From assembly GCA_013399115.1 (NCBI GenBank), contig VXAA01003919.1, positions 87,288 to 151,287 on the forward strand: 64,000 nt of DNA, in the 5' to 3' direction. This document shows positions 1-16,779 of this stretch, one piece after another (the stretch's first letter is position 1; every line of letters starts with the position of its first letter). A program made the position numbers and the translations under genes. The DNA is from Anseranas semipalmata. Lineage: Eukaryota; Chordata; Aves; Anseriformes; Anseranatidae. The notes beneath the pieces were generated by a model that worked only from the letters and a program-made list of their open reading frames with translations, was not told where the DNA came from and did no database searches.

Positions 1-1423
1 TTTTTTTTCTTTTTTTTATAGCTTTACCAGCTGGGTCTGTTTAATTACAACATAGGCTCATAAATATAATGCCAGTGAGCTGGTGAACTTAAGTGCATTA
101 CAATGTGGTGCACTCAGGCAACTGCCACAGAGCAAACATACTCTTAGCTAGCTCTGTGTCCAATTTAGCTTACCCTGGCAAAGAAAATGAATTTCTTTAC
201 ATTTACCCTTGGGTAAAGCATATGTTTGGGCAGTTACCCAGCAGTAGCTGATGTGTTCCAAGTTTACATTCTAGCTGATCCTGTGGTAACTTGTGTGCTG
301 TTGCTTTTATCTTGAAATGCAAGTTAAACTGCAGTTTTTAAAGTGACTGAGTGAAGTCTGACTTGTGGTGTTGGAAGTATTTTCCATCTGGTCCTGTTGT
401 ACTTCAGAGATGACAGTAGCTTTTTATGTTAAAGAAATAAATGTATTCTAGGGCTTGATAATTGAACACGCTGCTTATGTCAGCTGCTTTATCCTGAAAA
501 TACTAACAAACCACAGGGTCACAATCCTACTTTGAAATCTAGCACCGAGCAGGAGCAAACGATACCTTTGGTTCTACTGAATGCCTCTGTGGAAGCTTTG
601 TGTGTCCCGGATCAGTCTGTTCACATGTGCAGTAGCAGCATCCTGTCAGACTGCCATGAACTGGAAAGTTTATATGAGTGCTTCTGAAAAATAGGAACTG
701 TCAGAGTAGTGTGTCACATACTGCTGCTTCCAAAAGCACTGTTGAATGAGAATGGGAAAGAAGAAAGGGCTCTAAATGTGCTTAACAGGGGGGAGAAACG
801 TGAAGAATGACGTGTCCACTTATCTGTGTATGTGAACACCAAACTCCAATGTCAAGGTGATTCAGGACAGAACTTTTCTCCTTAATGGCAGTCCTCTTAG
901 TCTTCCTTCCATTTTTGTCATACTACCAGCTAGGGAATACCTGAGCACCTCCACCCTAAAGATGTAACAATGTGGCACTACATATTAACTGTACTTGGTT
1001 TCACTTGTCACTCTAGCCTGTGCAGGCTGTGGATACTAGCATGTCTGACAGCTTGGTCCAGGGATTGGGAACTGAGGTGAAGATTCCCTTTGTTTTTAAT
1101 AACTGGAAAAACAATGCTTAGTTCTGTGCATTTACTCTATTTACTCACTTGTTGAAGCCACTGAATGCCTGGGTAGCTGCCAAATGGGCTGTGAAAATGT
1201 AGTCTTCTGAACTGTTTCAAATAATAACATGTTTTCCTCAAAGCTGCTAAATGACTGTGCTTGAGTTGGTCCCGACTCCAAGAGACAAAGGGCTTGCCTA
1301 TTCCTGAAAAGCTTCATGAAAGTGTAATTTCATGCATCAAAACAATATAAATGCAGCTACCTCTTGTGTTTTTTTGTTTGTTTTGTTTTTTCTCTTTTCT
1401 TGGCCTATTTTTGTGGAACCAAG
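1..1423 (+). other. PSEN2: PSEN2 intron (partial)
   Basis: This is the left edge of the window up to the loop-exon acceptor. I found no presenilin-coding segment here, so the preceding exon must lie outside. It begins with a short T-rich run at 1-17 and is otherwise unique-looking sequence of moderate AT content. There are no convincing repeats. Confidence 0.7.
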
Positions 1424-4289
<2,866 letters not shown>

Positions 4290-6650
4290 AAGAAGTGGGA
4301 GATGGAGGATTCTTTTTAAAGTTTTGCTGTGAAGTATGGTACACTGTTTGGAATAAGTCATAACATTTTACACCCAGTGCCATATATTTGTAAAGAAAAC
4401 ACTAACTGACATGGTGCATACTAAAAACCTAGTTACATGTTCATCTGAGATTTTTCACAGGACTCCTAGCGCTTGGACTCCAATGGAAAGCCTAACTCAT
4501 TGCTGATGTCAGAGCATTACTTAAATGTTAATTTAGTGTGCACAGTGGCTCTTGTGAGCAAGGAAACCTGTATGTAGTATGGGGCACTGGAGAGATGAAG
4601 GGTCTGATTTGTGGTTCCAGAAATTCAGGTGTTTTAGCCTTGGAATTGCAGATAAATTTAACTGTACTCTGGAATTGTTAACACTTCACACTTTCAAAGT
4701 GTTGTGCAAACATGTAGTGAAAGTCAGTCATACTCGTAATTAGAAAAGCACACCAGTCAGTATGCAGAGAACAGAGTAGTGTGTTACACCTAGTTGTGAG
4801 TGTTAGACAGGTGCATAAGGCTGAACTTCATAAGCTGGCCTCTGCGTGTACAACTTCGGTTGAAATTGCTCCATATGTCTGTTTATTCTGACCCTAGTAA
4901 GACAGCCACGATGGATCTAGACAGGATGTCACTGGTAGGACATTTGAACATCAGGCTTCTGTTTCTGCGTGCATCCACCACTGTAGCTAACAGCTGAAGG
5001 CAGGGCTGACTGTTCCAGTGGATCAGATCCTCACTGTGGAAAGACAGCACTGTCTCCTCACAGCGCTTCCATCTTTTCAGAATTTTTTTCCTGGGTCCAT
5101 ACTACAATCCTCAAGTAGCCATAAGGTGGAAATTATTGCACAATTCCAGTAAAGCAGTTGATCTGTAACTTCTCATGTGTATCCTTGGTCTCATTTCTGT
5201 GCATTATTGTAACTGCTCCAGAGGAGTATTTGTCTTCCCTTTATGAAGAGGTCCTCTTACACTGATTGAGGCTTGGTCTACCTAGTTTTTGGTGCTGTTG
5301 TTTAAAGAGTTTTTATTACAAATTTTAAAATAGCTATTTAATGTAAATGGAACTCTTTTGAAAACAGTCATAATCTGTATCTAAATACGGGGGTGAAAAC
5401 TTTAATCTGCTGTTACATTGTTCTATATAAGGCATCATTAATGCTGGAAATATTTACCCAGCATCAAGTGACTTAATTTAAAAAAAAAAAAAAAAAATCA
5501 CACTGCATGTTGCCAGTAAAAAATACAAGTCTGACTTGACCTTACTGTTAAATGTATTTAATCACTCTTCCTCCACATTTTAAGTGTTTTATTATGAGGG
5601 TCAGTTTCCTAGAAATAGACAAGTTTTGTCATTTTTTTTAGTTGTGTATAACATGCAAACAAGCTCTGTTTTCTTTGACAGCTGATCAGTATCAGTGTTT
5701 CACAAAAGACTGCATAATGTTACATTTTGAACAATGCAATGTCATTGAGAGATGCAGAACTTCATGTCTGAAACTACTTTTTAGATAAGGCTTTGAACTA
5801 TGCCTTTTTAAGATAGTGTTTTTTCCAATAGATTTTGTTCAGGCTAATCTACTTTGATATTTAACAAGGACATAATGTACGTGCTTCAAACAAATTTTTT
5901 AAAAAAGCGTATTCTTACACTTCTATTCTTACATTTGCAATGTTTGAACTTAAAAACTGCAGACAGTTAATTATTACTAATAGGTATTTCCTTTGGAATG
6001 TAAATGACCAGAGCTGTCTGCTGTTTTTTTTTTTTAAGGTTTATGTGAAAGTTGTGTTGTTTGTTTGTTATGGGGCCAAATCAGAATACAATCACTTGCA
6101 ATCATTATTTTTAATTGCATGTTTTAGAGAGGATGTAAAATCTTTATATGTACTGGGGAAAAAAAAAATCCTTCTTAGCTTAACAGGGTTGTAGAATACT
6201 GTTAGAAATGATTTATTTTTATGAAAGTAGAATTGATATGTGAAGGAAACTGGGGGGGATCCTTCAGTTATTGAAGGATCATTAACAGAGCTTGAGTTTT
6301 ATGTAGACTTGTGCTTGCCAAAGATTGGCCTCTTAATGAGCAAATTTTGCATAACTTATAAAAAAAAAAAAATTAAAAAGGTTATTGAGCAGTGTATTCT
6401 GTCAGTGCAACAAAATGTGTTGTCCTGGTAAGTGATAGGAGTATATTGTGTATATATTGGAATGGTTCCACTGGGGAAAAGTTTATAGTATTTATTGCTA
6501 ATATATAGTATTTACTGCTTATATATATTTACCGTATGTGTATATGTTTGTGTATACACACATACACGAGTTTTAAAATGATAGTGATTTGTCATCTCAC
6601 TGGACACATTCACTTATGTATAAAAGTGAAGTTTTATTAATGATATTAAC
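4290..6650 (+). other. PSEN2: Probable PSEN2 3' UTR and AT-rich downstream sequence
   Basis: This sequence follows the PSEN2 stop codon. I saw no canonical AATAAA in it. An ATTAAA hexamer lies near 6372 in an A-rich run, so the mRNA end cannot be fixed from sequence alone. The second half is AT-rich, with an 18-base A run at 5480-5497 and TA/TG-rich sequence at about 6440-6570. Short open frames look random. Confidence 0.5.
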
Positions 6651-9600
6651 ATCGCACAGCATGGCACAGGATTTACTTTACACCCTTCAAAAAGGAGGAA
6701 CTGTAGACCAGTGGCTACTACACAAGAAATGGACCCAGTGATCTTGCAACTTGACTATGTGTGTGGCAGGCAAAGTGTCTGTCTATTCTGTTCAGTCATT
6801 GATTTCACCTTGCTGCATGCTCTGCTAAACTGCAATCTCTTTGACCTTGGAGAAATCCTAAATACTCCTGCTGTCATGTAGGCTAGGATGATGCCCACCT
6901 TGATGCAGGTGTCATTCAACAGCTTGAAGTTCTATAGGAGGTGCCATGTGGTGGCATTTTCCCACATGATCCCTGTCACATCTCCTCTGCAGTCTAAAAT
7001 GAGTGTCTCATTGCATCTAGTCTGAAACGTGGCTTGGGCATAACAGCATGTAAGATTGAGGCTATGTTCAGGAACAAAAATGCAGTGGGCAAGCCTGCCG
7101 AATGCAAACCCAAGCTTGTCATTGCTGGGAGATATGCAGCCTTCTTGCAGTGTTTAGTGTCTTTGTTAAAAGTATGTGCAATGTGATCAGTTTCATGTTG
7201 CCACCTTCTGACCATGCAGTTCCTGCTTGTGCTTATTGCTGTTTCCTCTTGCCACTTTGCTTTTGGTTTCGGTTGTTGTGGGGTTGTTTAGTTTAAAGTG
7301 TCTATGGTGCATCAAAGATGGGAGATGCAGTCTGCTTCTTGTGCACTGTCATAAAGAAATTGCAAGAAATAAGACACCTTGAAGAATCAAGCAGTGTTTC
7401 CACAGCAGCTCTCATCAGATACTCAAGGTCTCATTCATAAAACCTAACTTCAGGCTTCTAAAGGAAGTACCTCAGTGAGGAGCCAGTCTGTGCTAGAAAT
7501 ATCGCCTCCCTCTGGTTCACAGAGAGAAAAGAATACATTTGCAATATGAGGTGTCTCAGCAAAAGCTTTATATAGACACAGCTGAAACTGGGTCAGCAAG
7601 GGCTAGTGGGTACAGCAAGGTCACAGCACACTCCTACCACAGTCAGGAAAAAGAACAGTGGTTTGTTCTCCCATACGCCTTCTTTGCACCAGTTACGAAA
7701 TCTCCATGGGGCCATCAGATGAAGTTAGACCATCTCTTTGAGTTAATGGCAATTGCTGTCAGGACCCTGGTGAGGAATAGCTCAAGGCTCCCTGTGCTTG
7801 TAAAACAAAACATATGGTGATCTCTCTGCTACTCGCAAACCAGTAAATTTCTTTGCTTTGTTCTTGCCTTCCTAGGCACTTCAGTTAATCAAACAGTGTG
7901 TTTGACTTTCTTGTAACTTTTTTTTGTTTAAATTGAATATATAATTATTTTTCGTTATTGTTTCCTTCAGTCCCTGGTCTCCTGCGTCTGCATTACAGGT
8001 CTGGGGCAGCCATGGGAGGGTGGTAAGTCTATATGGAGAATTAGCAGCCACTTTAAAGTGCTCTTCTATGTATGCCTTGTTTTTCAGTGAGGCTGAAGGT
8101 CCTGGAGTCTCCTGTATGGCAGAGCTTTCTAGCAGGCACCCCACTTTCCAGCACGGCTGCAGTTTTGGCATGGCAAGGGAGAGCCTTGAGTAAGCATGAG
8201 CTCATACTGCACCAGAATCCATTTAAAACCAGATGGTTTCAGTGTGATGCCATGTTCAACACTGCAGCTCTGAGTGAGATGCTGCTGTTACGCTGCACAG
8301 TCTGCATTTTGTTTGGGTCCTTCCTTTTTTCTCCTGTAAAGCATTTAGTCCTAGTTTGAGTCCTACAAACCCCAAACATAAGTCAGAGGCTCCTCCAGGC
8401 ATTGTTAAATTAGATTTTATTTTCTGAGCATCTTCAAGAAGGAAAGGAATAATTACACTTGATGATTTGTCATGTCTCCTGTCACTTGCAGTCTCCTGTT
8501 TTGTCCCAGCAGGTTCTGCTTATCTGGGAGCAGAGTACACTGCTCTCATTCTAGCCCTCTGCACTGGGGGATCCAGGATCTGGCTAGATCATGGCTTTTG
8601 TCCCAAGGAGGACCAGTAGCTATCTAATTTTCTTGAACTCAGTTGCATTATAAGAAGGCAGCCTGGACAGTTATGATATCTTTGCCAGAACTTCCTGTAC
8701 CACAATATTCATATGTCCCCCTAACACACCATTGCATCCCTAGGTAAATTTATCCTTGCTTGCTTTCCCTTCACCTTACCAGGAAAGGTAAAGTGATGTG
8801 AGCTGTTCCCATCTTACAGATGGGAAACACAGCCAGAGTAGGAGAGTAAATGCTAGGTTTAGGCTTGGTTATGTAGGAAAGATCAGGGCCTCAAACATGA
8901 ACGCACAAGTCACCCTCCTTCCTTTTACATCTTCCTGTTGCTGCAGGTTTTCTATCATCCATCATTTCCCAGTAAATTCAAGACACTTGCCCTGGGCCCT
9001 CAAGGAGTTAAATGAATATGAACTGTTTATTTCCTCCTTCATGCTACACATTTGTCTGACAGGTGCCTGAGAGCACAATCTGGGAGGTGTCAGTGCTCAG
9101 TACTATTTATCACTCAGTATTTAAAAGATATAAATAAAGACTATGAAGTGGAACTAGCTAAGCTCCTTGATTTAGAAACCTGAGACAGGTATGGGGCCAA
9201 GCAGTGGAGTGGAAGTTTTCCAGAACTGGGAACTGCTTGAGTCCTATCAAATACAGCCTGAACAAAATGGCAGCTCCCAAGGCCAACTCAGGGTTAGGTC
9301 TGTGCAGAAATAAATGGTGTGAAGCCTGGTATTCCCTAACTGCCTTGTAGGGCCTGAAGAATCAGAAAGAGGCAGAGTAGGGAAAGAGCTAGGCCTATTT
9401 TCTCTAACATCACTGATTTCTATGAGTTCAAGGATCCCTTTGTCACTCCAGCACAAAATGTGTGCAACTCCACAGCTAACTTTCATGTAAGCAGTTTGAC
9501 AGCAAATGTGGAAAACTGGTCCAACTTTTTAACTTATGCAGTACCACCTTCGAACTTTACAAAACTAACTGTAAGCAATTGCAATTCTTCCTGACTTGGT

Positions 9601-10007
9601 AGAGCTGCATCTATTTATGAAAGAACCTAAGTCAAAACTGATGTAAGGCAAGCAAGGTGTCTGGAATTGAAAGTAGGTATTCAGGATTTTTTTTTAAAGC
9701 TACCTATCCACAGCTTAGATGTACCAACAGATAGTTACTAGCAATAAAATGACAGTAGTGTTAACAGAATTATTCCAACAGGCACTCCTTACCCCTTCAC
9801 CATTCCAGAAAACGCATGCACTCTCTGTAAGCCCTCACCAAATACGGCTTTTGTGACATTACTGGAAGTTTAAATTAGAGCTATTTTTGTTCTCCAAATA
9901 TTGTGCTAATAGTTAATCTTACAGAAGTGTTATATATAGGTTTCATGAGACATGAAAGTTGTTTGATTTTTCTTTTTTAATACGGATTTTTTTTTTTTTT
10001 TTTATGC

Positions 10008-10038
<31 letters not shown>

Positions 10039-11189
10039 GTCCCTATCTGATTTGGGTGGGCAAGCCAAGAACTGAAATGGCAAATGCACTGAATAATTTT
10101 GGAGAACTCATCATGCTTCCAATCCACAGTCTGGGTAGTGTACAAAACTAATGCGGAACAGAAATCTAGCAAATGCATTTGGCTATAGAGGCTATAATCT
10201 GTGGACTGTTAGCTATGGAAGAATACAAGGTTAGAAAAAAAACATAACTAAGGCATGGGTTAGATTTACAAAAGAGGAGTAGGGCACTGGCTTCTCTATC
10301 TAGGCTTGTTATGGCAGTACAGTTATAGCTTTAAAGACCTAAACAGGATGGGAAAATCAGAGCAAGCAGGGAACATAAAGCTATACCAAAGGCACTTATC
10401 ATGCAAAGGGTGAGATTACCTTCATTGCTACTGATGGGTGTCTATGCTTTTCAGTGCCATCATGAAACAAAAGTGTTGCTGCAAAGAACACTTTACCATT
10501 AGCCATCAAACTACAATGACTAGTGCTAATTCTTAGTTCAGGCTAAGTTCTCCAAAGCCTAGTGAAGTGTTCAGAAACAGCCCTGTTTCTCCCGTATTCT
10601 CTGGCTCCAGCCCACCTTCCTGTATAGAACAGTTCTGTGAAAACTGTTCTAGACAACTCTTCTGTCCTTCATAAAATGCTCTTTTGAGTGGCTAAATGCA
10701 GGCAAGGGAGTTGCTTCTGTTTGCCTAGCCTCAAAATTAATTTGCCATGTTTACCCAGAGGGTGAATGGCTTCGCTAGTTACTATCTGTAAAGTGAATCC
10801 TGGTGGGAAGCTACAAAGAACTGAGTCTCTCTACTATGGCTCTGCAGTACTGATTGAGGTAAATGTAATCAATTGAGTGGCAGAAGGAGAGGGCAAAGCA
10901 CTTACCAAACTATGCAAGCAAATGCCATTTACAACGAGCAGAAATAACTGATCTGCCTAGCCCATCAATAAAGAATTACAGACTGAGTAATGTTTAACCA
11001 AGTCTCACAAATTGTGGGAGAAACAGAAACACCATATTCTCGAGGAACACAGCCACTAATCAGACTGCTATACTCTCTTCAACTTCATCTCAGCCAAAAT
11101 AGCTTTGCTTGATACCTATAAAGCACTTTTGTGCAGAAGAGTTAGAACATTGTCAGCAATATTGTGAATGTTTTACTTCACTGGGAGAG
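6651..11189. other. PSEN2-COQ8A intergenic spacer, left part
   Basis: I recognise no gene here. The open frames are short and lack homology-like features or splice context. Two long T runs occur at about 10 kb. The strip at about 6.6-7.2 kb has a minus-strand AATAAA-like hexamer, but I could not tie it to a gene. Confidence 0.5.
9987..10038. repeat. Paired poly(T) tracts
   Basis: A run of 17 T (9987-10003) and a run of 27 T (10012-10038) are separated by eight bases (atgccagg). They could be the poly(A) end of a minus-strand retroposed sequence or slippage-grown homopolymers. Exact lengths in the assembly are unreliable. Confidence 0.9.
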
Positions 11190-11412
11190 GTTTCGTCTTG
11201 ATATAAGAAAGAAGTTCTTTACACTGAGAACAATCCATCACTGGAACAACAACCCAGGGAGACATGGTAGAATCCCCACCACTGGAGATTTTCAAGATGC
11301 GATTGGACAGCGTGCTAGCTAATCTCATCTAGGCTCCCTTTTCCAACAAAAGGTTGGACCTGATGATCTTCTGAGGTTCCTTCCAACCTGGGCTCTTCTA
11401 TGACTCTGTGAT
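11190..11412 (+). mobile_element. CR1 LINE 3'-end fragment
   Basis: This resembles the end of CR1 ORF2 and its 3' UTR. It includes ataagaaagaagttcttta, then CACTGGAACAAC, then ggttggacctgatgatctt and ccttccaacctgggc, and ends with tctatgactctgtga, a worn copy of the CR1 terminal octamer repeat. It is 5'-truncated, as is usual for CR1, and cannot mobilise itself. Confidence 0.9.
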
Positions 11413-11796
11413 TAATTGCTAAGGTGATGGGGCCAGGTGCACTGTCCCATAAGCTATCTAAAGACAAGGACTAGTATCACTTTCTTCCATTTAGTGCTTC
11501 TATCTGCAGCCTCTCCACCTGACTCTGTCCTTCTCTCAGTGTACTCCACCCCTTGGGCTTGTCTCCAACTTTCCAAAGTATCCAGTACCCACTCTGTACC
11601 CATGTGGCAAAGTTTGGAGGGAACAGTGGGTGGCACAAACCACAGCTGAACATAGTGTAGTGGTAAGCGTGGTGTGCCGCACAACTTTTTCCAGCAATCC
11701 TCTGTCAGTGATTAACATGTTTGTAGCTATTGCTTGTTGTGACTTGTTACCACCCCATCTAGACAATAACACTTCTGTTTTCTTTCATAATGTAAA

Positions 11797-11822
11797 ATAA
11801 TAATAATAATAATAATAATAAT
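11797..11822. repeat. (AAT)n microsatellite
   Basis: About nine uninterrupted AAT/ATA units lie in AT-rich sequence. Confidence 0.95.
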
Positions 11823-13783
11823 CATGTACCTGTATATAAATTTTCACTTTGAGAAAACATATTTGTGACACTTTTCTCCCAGTGGAAGAGAAATGTTATC
11901 TGGCCCACTGAGAGTGTATGTGTGTGTTGGAGGGCTGGGGCAAACCCTGGTGAAAGATAAAGAGGCTGTGATCTGCCTTACATCCCTGAGAATCCAGGAG
12001 GATACACTCTAAAATGCCTCAAGAGTAGACTTACTACTTATTCCCCAAACAATTACTAAAGATAATCCCAGCATTAGTGGGCCTGCCCACTGCTTAGACT
12101 TCCAGCAGCCCCACTGGTTTTCCCTACCTTCTCCAGCCATGCAGAGCAAGGCTGCTTGCTGAGAACCCCAGAAAGAAAATGGGAGTGGAAGTTCATGAAA
12201 TACTTGTTCTATTCCCTATCCTCCATCTTCTTCTTGGACAGAAAACATTTGTTGCGAGAACTGCTACACTGACTCCTTCCAACAGCACTACATCATCTTA
12301 AAGTTCTCACCAACAAAATGAAATTGAACCTTGTCTCTTTCCCTTTACAGTGAGAAAAGAGAGAAAAGAAGACCAAGTACAAAGAATGCCTGAATGTTTT
12401 AGGGTGAAAATACCAGTTCAGGAATCTGAGCAGTCCTAAGTGTTATAAAAATAACTCATCATTTGAATCCTATGATGATACTGGATGTGCATCTACCAGT
12501 GACTGAGTCAGAGAGATCTCATTTCTTTACAAGGCTGTTGCTCTCATTCTTGGCCATAAAGCCATGTAAATATCATAAGGTACAAACAGCGTCACTGAAA
12601 CCTGCCAAAGTTTTGAAATACCTAGAAGTTAACTATTGAAACCACACCACCTGTCCAGTGACTTCTTGAGCTGTTTCAGTTCATCATCATTATAGTGTTA
12701 TATTGATGGAATACCATAAATGTACAAAGGCAAATAAGACATTCCTCCTGCCCTAAAGAAATTGCCCTCTATAGAAGATGAGTAAGCACAAGGTAAAGCC
12801 CCCTAAGAGGTAGCTTGTCTGAGCTTCAGTGGTTGCTTGGAGGGGAAGGACTGAGGGAAGCATTTCCAGAGTAGTTTTTGCTTTGTGGTTAGCTACGTGA
12901 ATGTGGGAGAAGGATGGTGACATATATTTTATTGTGGTCAGAGAACAGCTTGGGCCTGTCCTACGTAAGAGGATTTCTGAGTGTTCTCTGAATAGCCTGG
13001 ATGCTTGTCAACCTAATGACAAGACTAGTAGTTGCTTAATTGAGAATCCATCAACCTTTTTTTTTTTTCCTGCATGTTAGTTGTCTGCCTACCAATTTCC
13101 TGTTGCAGTGGAGCCCTTCTAACTACAACAACCGAAGATCCTTCCAGGCTCTGGTTCTCTAACTTTTTTTTTTTTTTTAAAGAAGTGAGACAGTGACCAA
13201 TTCCTCTCTACATACGCCTGGGAACTTGGCCCACTTTGTACAAGGCATTGACAGAAGCCAGCTTTCTCTTAGTTCTTCAAAGCAGTCAACATCAGAACTG
13301 GCAGAGATTTTTTTTTGGGGTGTTCCCTGACATCCAGTAAGCAGTGAGCTGCTAGCTGGTGAGCAGACTTCCCTCAGAAAACAGCAAACAGGAGGAGAAA
13401 AGCAACCTCACCCAAAGGCTGACAGAGCCAGCTGGAAGTCACATTTAAAGAGCCCTAGACTCACTCTTCCCCATGTCCTTCTTTCTGCTTTTACCAAGAC
13501 CTGCAGCAGAGCTGTTTATGCAGCTCATGACATTGCATCATCGAGCCCTTTGTTATGTAAGTATAAACAGGCAATGCGAGGTAAAGATATGATAGCACTA
13601 CTAAAGCATTTGCTATGGAGCCATAACTTCTAGCTGCTATGCCAAGCTTTCCCACAGACCTTGGGCAAGGTACTGACTTCTCTCTGACTTGTAAAATCAT
13701 GATATTTGGAGAAGTAAATAATCTTCAATAAACCATTTTAACAACAGTGGGGAGAAGGCTCTGGGGAAGTGTGACTCATTATT

Positions 13784-13962
13784 AGTTATAATTTAAGTTT
13801 ATTATGATTTCCATTATATTTATGTATTAGATTATACATATTATGAGGATAGATATATCATTATTGTGTTTATATCTATATTGTAATTTATATTATATTC
13901 AAATTTATTACAAGTTGTATTATAATTTAATAAAAGATTTATATATAATCCTCATAAATATG
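13784..13962. repeat. AT-rich low-complexity block
   Basis: About 180 bp consists almost entirely of A and T, with many short TATA/ATTATA words and few G or C. It could be a flexible or matrix-attachment-type segment, but nothing in the sequence proves a role. Confidence 0.8.
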
Positions 13963-16153
13963 CGTCTTCCTAGAAGTGCTCACATTTCTGAATAAGGCAG
14001 TGAATATGTTGAAAGTTGACTGAATGTAACAATACTGAATAAGATTCAAGAAGCAAATGACAGTCGTAGTACCAAAGATGTATTGTGGCTGATTTCTTAA
14101 TGCTGTTCGTGCTTGCTCTGTAAATTAAGATCTGCATTGCACAGATCTGCAAAAGGATACAAGTATGTAACACAGAAATTACATGGGATTTAGAAACTGA
14201 AGTAAAAACTTGTAACATGCAACAGCCTCATTCTGCGGCCACATCATACTGGAGGCACTAAGGCATCGATGGATGGCAAAGTTTAGTTTTTAACATGAAA
14301 ATTTTCTAGCTTTCCTCTAGCCACCCTGCTTGAAAGGGCTTAATCTAGCAGATGTTTGCATAGCGCATTTAACAGATCAGCTCCTACACAAACTCTGACA
14401 GTTGATTCAAAGCATGGATGAAGCAGGTGCCACTGCTGTTTTATCTACAATCTTCTGGTGAAGGGCACAAAACTAGAATGGGATGGCCTGGACTGATCCA
14501 CACAGGATTCACATCCACATCTCCTGCCTCTGAACAAGACATAGTTTGCACAAGGCAAGACTGTATATTTGTCCAGGATTTGGAAGGGATGGAGGAGTAC
14601 TCTATTCTCATTTCCTCTTGCTGAGCTTTCCCATTGTGTAAAGCATAATAATAATAAATAGTAAGAATAATATTTGTAAGGCTGAAGAGAGTAGAAGGCA
14701 AGAGCATGCATAACAATTAAGGTCCCGATGTAAGGGTGGAATGATGCAAGTCTTCACAAGCAAAGAGGAAATCTGAATTTGGATCTCCCAACACCCAGTG
14801 GGGATTGCTAACCACTAGGTTGTTACATAAACCACTGATATATTTTCTAAAGAAAAGGATGACTCCCTGGTTTATTTTTGAAGTAGAGAACTCTGCCCCT
14901 CCTTTCTCCAGAGTTCACAGCTGTAAATTTCATGATTGGTAGTACTAAACCAATCCCAAATATTGATGGTAGTTTCTCTTGCCATTTTTCTCCAGTGTAC
15001 AGGGAGATCTTGCATGGCTTCTGCCATGTTTAGGATTGTGAACACTGTTACACAACCAAATCCCACAGAAGTTAGCCTCTGGGTTACAGATTTTGAGTCC
15101 TGGGTATCCTGACCCTATTCCCCTCTACAGAACTAAATGGTAACAAAAAAGGATATAATGTATCTATTTCTACCAGCTTCAATCCAGTTTTTCAGTCCCA
15201 CCTCTCTGCATTCCAAAGTGGGTGGAGAACAGATCCTTCTCCCTTCTTCAGTCTAAGTATACAAGGAGCCCACCTTGCATTCAAGTACAAGGGGTCTTTT
15301 AAGGATACAGAAAGCCTGGCAATAGAAGGTGTGATGCAAATTAAACTGCAGCAGGAAGAATGGTTTACCACACGGGAATAAAGTGAACCAGCCAGGCCTG
15401 TCTTTGAAAGATGGGGAGAGCTTTACCCTTTGCTTGTTCTGCCTACATCTCAAACTATGACAGCATGTTCATGCAGAAACCCATGGAATTCTCCATGCTC
15501 AGCACAGTGAGTAAGACATATTTCACAATTAATGCTGACCTGATGCAGGTTAAGTGGCATTACACAGAAACTTAGAACTAGCATCCAAATTCAGTACAGT
15601 TGTAGATACAAGTGTGTCATTAAAGAAAGACATCTCAAACACATCTCTTTCCTGATAAAGGTAAGGATTACTTTTTTTTTTTTTAATTAGAGAAAATAGT
15701 ATGGAATTAACCACAAATATAATAATTAATTCATATACATTCCTGGAGATGTCAGTATTGACTACATAATTTTAGACAAAACTTTTCAAGGCTAGCATCT
15801 TATTAAAGCCATGTTTTTGCATCACCTAACATGTCCAGTCTCCATCCGGTTCTCAGACATGAAAGTGTCATGTTGGCATTTCCGTTTCAGATATATTGTG
15901 TCTATGCACGGCGTGTGTGTAGAGCAATGAAGTCAAAAATGTGTCTTCCTGAGGGAATTTTTTCTTAACCTTTTAAGTTCAAATTTAGCCTTTCTAGTAC
16001 TGACTGAGGCTTCCTTCCAATCCGGATAGTGGCAGGATGACAAGTTTTACTAAATTTACTTGTAGCTGTCTGTTCAGTGTCTAGCAGAGAACTTCTCATG
16101 GCTCAACTAAGGAAGGTGAGTGGGGCTTGGGTGGGATGCTATATTTTTATTTA

Positions 16154-16174
16154 AAACAAACAAACAAACAAAAC
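16154..16174. repeat. (CAAA)n microsatellite
   Basis: A short run of about five CAAA units follows a T-rich stretch. Confidence 0.85.
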
Positions 16175-16779
16175 ACATGAAAGAATGTATGTAATATTTA
16201 AACAATGTTTTATGTGTTTATAAATACCAGCCAAATCATCTTTAGTATCCGCAGATGGAGATAAGGGATACAATTGTCCCACTATATAGAGCAGGGAAGT
16301 TTGAAACTAGCAGATCAACAGTAGTATTCACCAGCTGTAGAGCTGAACCCCCTATACACATTTGTAGCAGACCATTTATCCAGTGTCCTTCTTTACAACT
16401 CCACAGCACCTCCACCACACACTCCAGCTAGCTTTGAAATAGGTCTTTCAGTGTATTTAAGTACTCAGTTCAGACTACTAGTTAGCTAAAAAGGTTGGAA
16501 GAAACAAGCAATTAACACAGCTGAAATCAAAGCTCAGGGCTGTTTGTTGGTCAGTCCTGTAAGTTACACTATGACTAGAGGACAATTATGAATACTGTTG
16601 GTTTTAAGAAGAAATGAACTATTTAATCTGCAAACCTTGTCCAAGCATACTTCTGCACTAATGCAGCCTTGCAGCAAATACACCATAAAGAATGTATTAC
16701 GTGTTATTTTTCAGGCAGGAAAGTTGCTGATAGAGACTCATGCTTACCAAAACACGCAGAAAAGCACAAAGCCCTGAAG

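Larger units (their letters stand above)
11413..16779. other. Intergenic spacer between two CR1 fragments
   Basis: I see no gene in this stretch. It contains an AAT microsatellite, an AT-rich block at about 13.8-13.96 kb, several short T runs (for example near 13055 and 13165) and a CAAA microsatellite. Open frames are short and scattered on both strands. Confidence 0.6.

Noticed and set aside
6600..7220. Possible minus-strand processed pseudogene with an AATAAA-like hexamer near 6630
   Set aside because: Frames are broken, no poly(A) tail follows the hexamer, and I could not match any protein family in any frame.
11640..11710. tRNA-like A-box (tagtgtagtggtaagcgtgg)
   Set aside because: No B-box (ggttcgaatcc-like) follows at the right distance and no cloverleaf arms pair, so it is not a tRNA gene.
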